A stretch of 16,592 nt of DNA from an uncultured Verrucomicrobiota bacterium (GTDB taxonomy: Bacteria > Verrucomicrobiota > Verrucomicrobiia > Limisphaerales > UBA9464), in contig CAIYFP010000469.1 of the NCBI GenBank assembly GCA_903925515.1, positions 1 through 16,592 of the forward strand, read 5' to 3'. Within the stretch, counting starts at the first letter, position 1, and every line of letters starts with the position of its first letter. The translations under genes and the position numbers were made by a program. The notes under the pieces were generated by a model, which made no database searches, was not told where the DNA came from, and worked only from the letters and a program-made list of their open reading frames with translations. This document shows positions 16,198-16,592 of this stretch, piece by piece.

Positions 16198-16360
16198 CCC
16201 CCGACCGCCGTGGGGCCGACCATGCCGACCCGCCTCGCGGCTTCGCGGCTGTCCTGGCAACGTGGGGTCGGAAGTCAGGGCGAAGTTCTCCGGCCCAATT
16301 CACCGAGCCCCGCATGGGCCCGGATCATGGCGTGATTCAACCCAAAAACCGGCGGCGGGT

Positions 16361-16416
16361 GTGGGAATCAGTCAAGCCCGCGGGCGGAGCCCTGAATCCC
16401 CACGTCAGAAGTTTTT
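16361..16416 (+). terminator. Candidate (possibly bidirectional) intrinsic terminator
   Basis: GTGGGAATCAG (16361-16371) pairs with CTGAATCCCCAC (16392-16403), with one mismatch and one bulge. The interior contains the perfect palindrome GCCCGCGGGC (16376-16385), so a tall branched hairpin is possible. A T5 run follows at 16412-16416 on the + strand. An A5 run at 16344-16348 gives a T5 run on the - strand, on the other side of the stem. It lies about 200 bases after the giant gene's stop. The spacing from stem to T-run (8 bases) is longer than ideal. Confidence 0.4.
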
Positions 16417-16571
16417 CGGCTCACGGCTCCGGCCATGGACGCGGATGGAGTGGCCAACGGATGGATCCCAAGGACCCCATCCGGTCACCCTCTCCAAAAA
16501 GCCCGGGCATCCCCATGCAGGGGAATGACGCCTTGGCCCCCCTGAAGCACGGACCGCATGGGATCCCTTGC

Positions 16572-16590
16572 GCGAAACCGAAGGTTTCGC
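16572..16590. other. Perfect 8-bp inverted repeat at the right edge
   Basis: GCGAAACC (16572-16579) and GGTTTCGC (16583-16590) form a perfect stem with a GAA loop. The window ends two bases later, so whether a T-run, a gene or a repeat array follows is unknown. It could be a terminator, an operator half-pair or part of a palindromic repeat. Confidence 0.35.
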
Positions 16591-16592
16591 AG

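Larger units (their letters stand above)
16155..16592. other. Gene-free 3' region with several inverted repeats
   Basis: No convincing coding sequence is present in these 438 bases. Open frames here lack family motifs, and the strong NNC codon pattern of the real genes stops at 16154. The region contains several inverted repeats (CCCCGG/CCGGGG at 16179-16197, CCGACCC/GGGTCGG at 16225-16271, a longer imperfect stem at 16361-16403, CCCC/GGGG at 16511-16523, and a perfect 8-bp stem at 16572-16590). It is less GC-rich around 16330-16420, as expected of an intergenic regulatory or terminator region. Confidence 0.6.

Noticed and set aside
16013..16315. A 100-codon - strand frame across the end of the giant gene
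   Set aside because: Half of it is antisense to the giant gene, the rest covers inverted repeats, and there is no ribosome binding site. It is better viewed as part of a possible intergenic repeat.

Overview
This is a GC-rich (roughly 70%) bacterial segment in which every convincing gene reads on the + strand. Codon use is strongly biased to C-ending codons, so the + strand is very rich in C and the other frames carry many long spurious ORFs. The gene content suggests Verrucomicrobiota, perhaps the Limisphaerales/Pedosphaera side. The clues are a classic PA14 domain at the start of a giant secreted protein, multiple lamin-tail domains, a CotH-type kinase domain, and a C-terminal 'IESSTDL..W' module. 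This placement is inference from family knowledge, not from a search.

Left part (1-5203): the 3' end of the housekeeping sigma factor gene (rpoD type), then a tight co-directional group. The group encodes a GlcF-like iron-sulfur protein (575-1900), a class I SAM-dependent methyltransferase (1916-2656), an ABC transporter ATPase starting at GTG (2653-3435), a HupE/UreJ-type membrane protein with a signal peptide (3432-4718) and a small MOSC-domain protein (4715-5203). The last four genes are joined by GTGA or ATGA stop/start overlaps, which indicates a translationally coupled operon. The ATPase, HupE-like and MOSC genes loosely suggest metal or molybdenum-cofactor handling, but no substrate can be read from the sequence.

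Right part (5349-16154): one gene of 10.8 kb encoding a secreted modular protein of about 3,601 residues. In order it holds: signal peptide, PA14, Ig-like, Big_5-like, CBM6-like, Ig-like, Big_5-like, a concanavalin/DUF1349-like domain, three lamin-tail domains (LTDs), a galactose-binding-like region, a CotH kinase-like domain, a short Ig-like module, three LTDs, four cadherin/putative-Ig repeats of about 96 residues, one LTD, a jelly-roll galactose-binding-like domain, one LTD and a C-terminal module. This is the most striking object in the window: a probable cell-surface or extracellular protein built around an internal kinase-fold domain whose catalytic side is only partly canonical.

The last 438 bases (16155-16592) carry no convincing gene. 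They hold several inverted repeats, including a possible bidirectional terminator at 16361-16416 and a block that looks like a dispersed intergenic repeat. No rRNA, tRNA, CRISPR, insertion sequence or phage gene was seen. A separate whole-window signal is a strong codon-context effect before tryptophan codons: Ala, Pro, Ser and Thr codons of the NCN type end in A before TGG, although they end in C nearly everywhere else.
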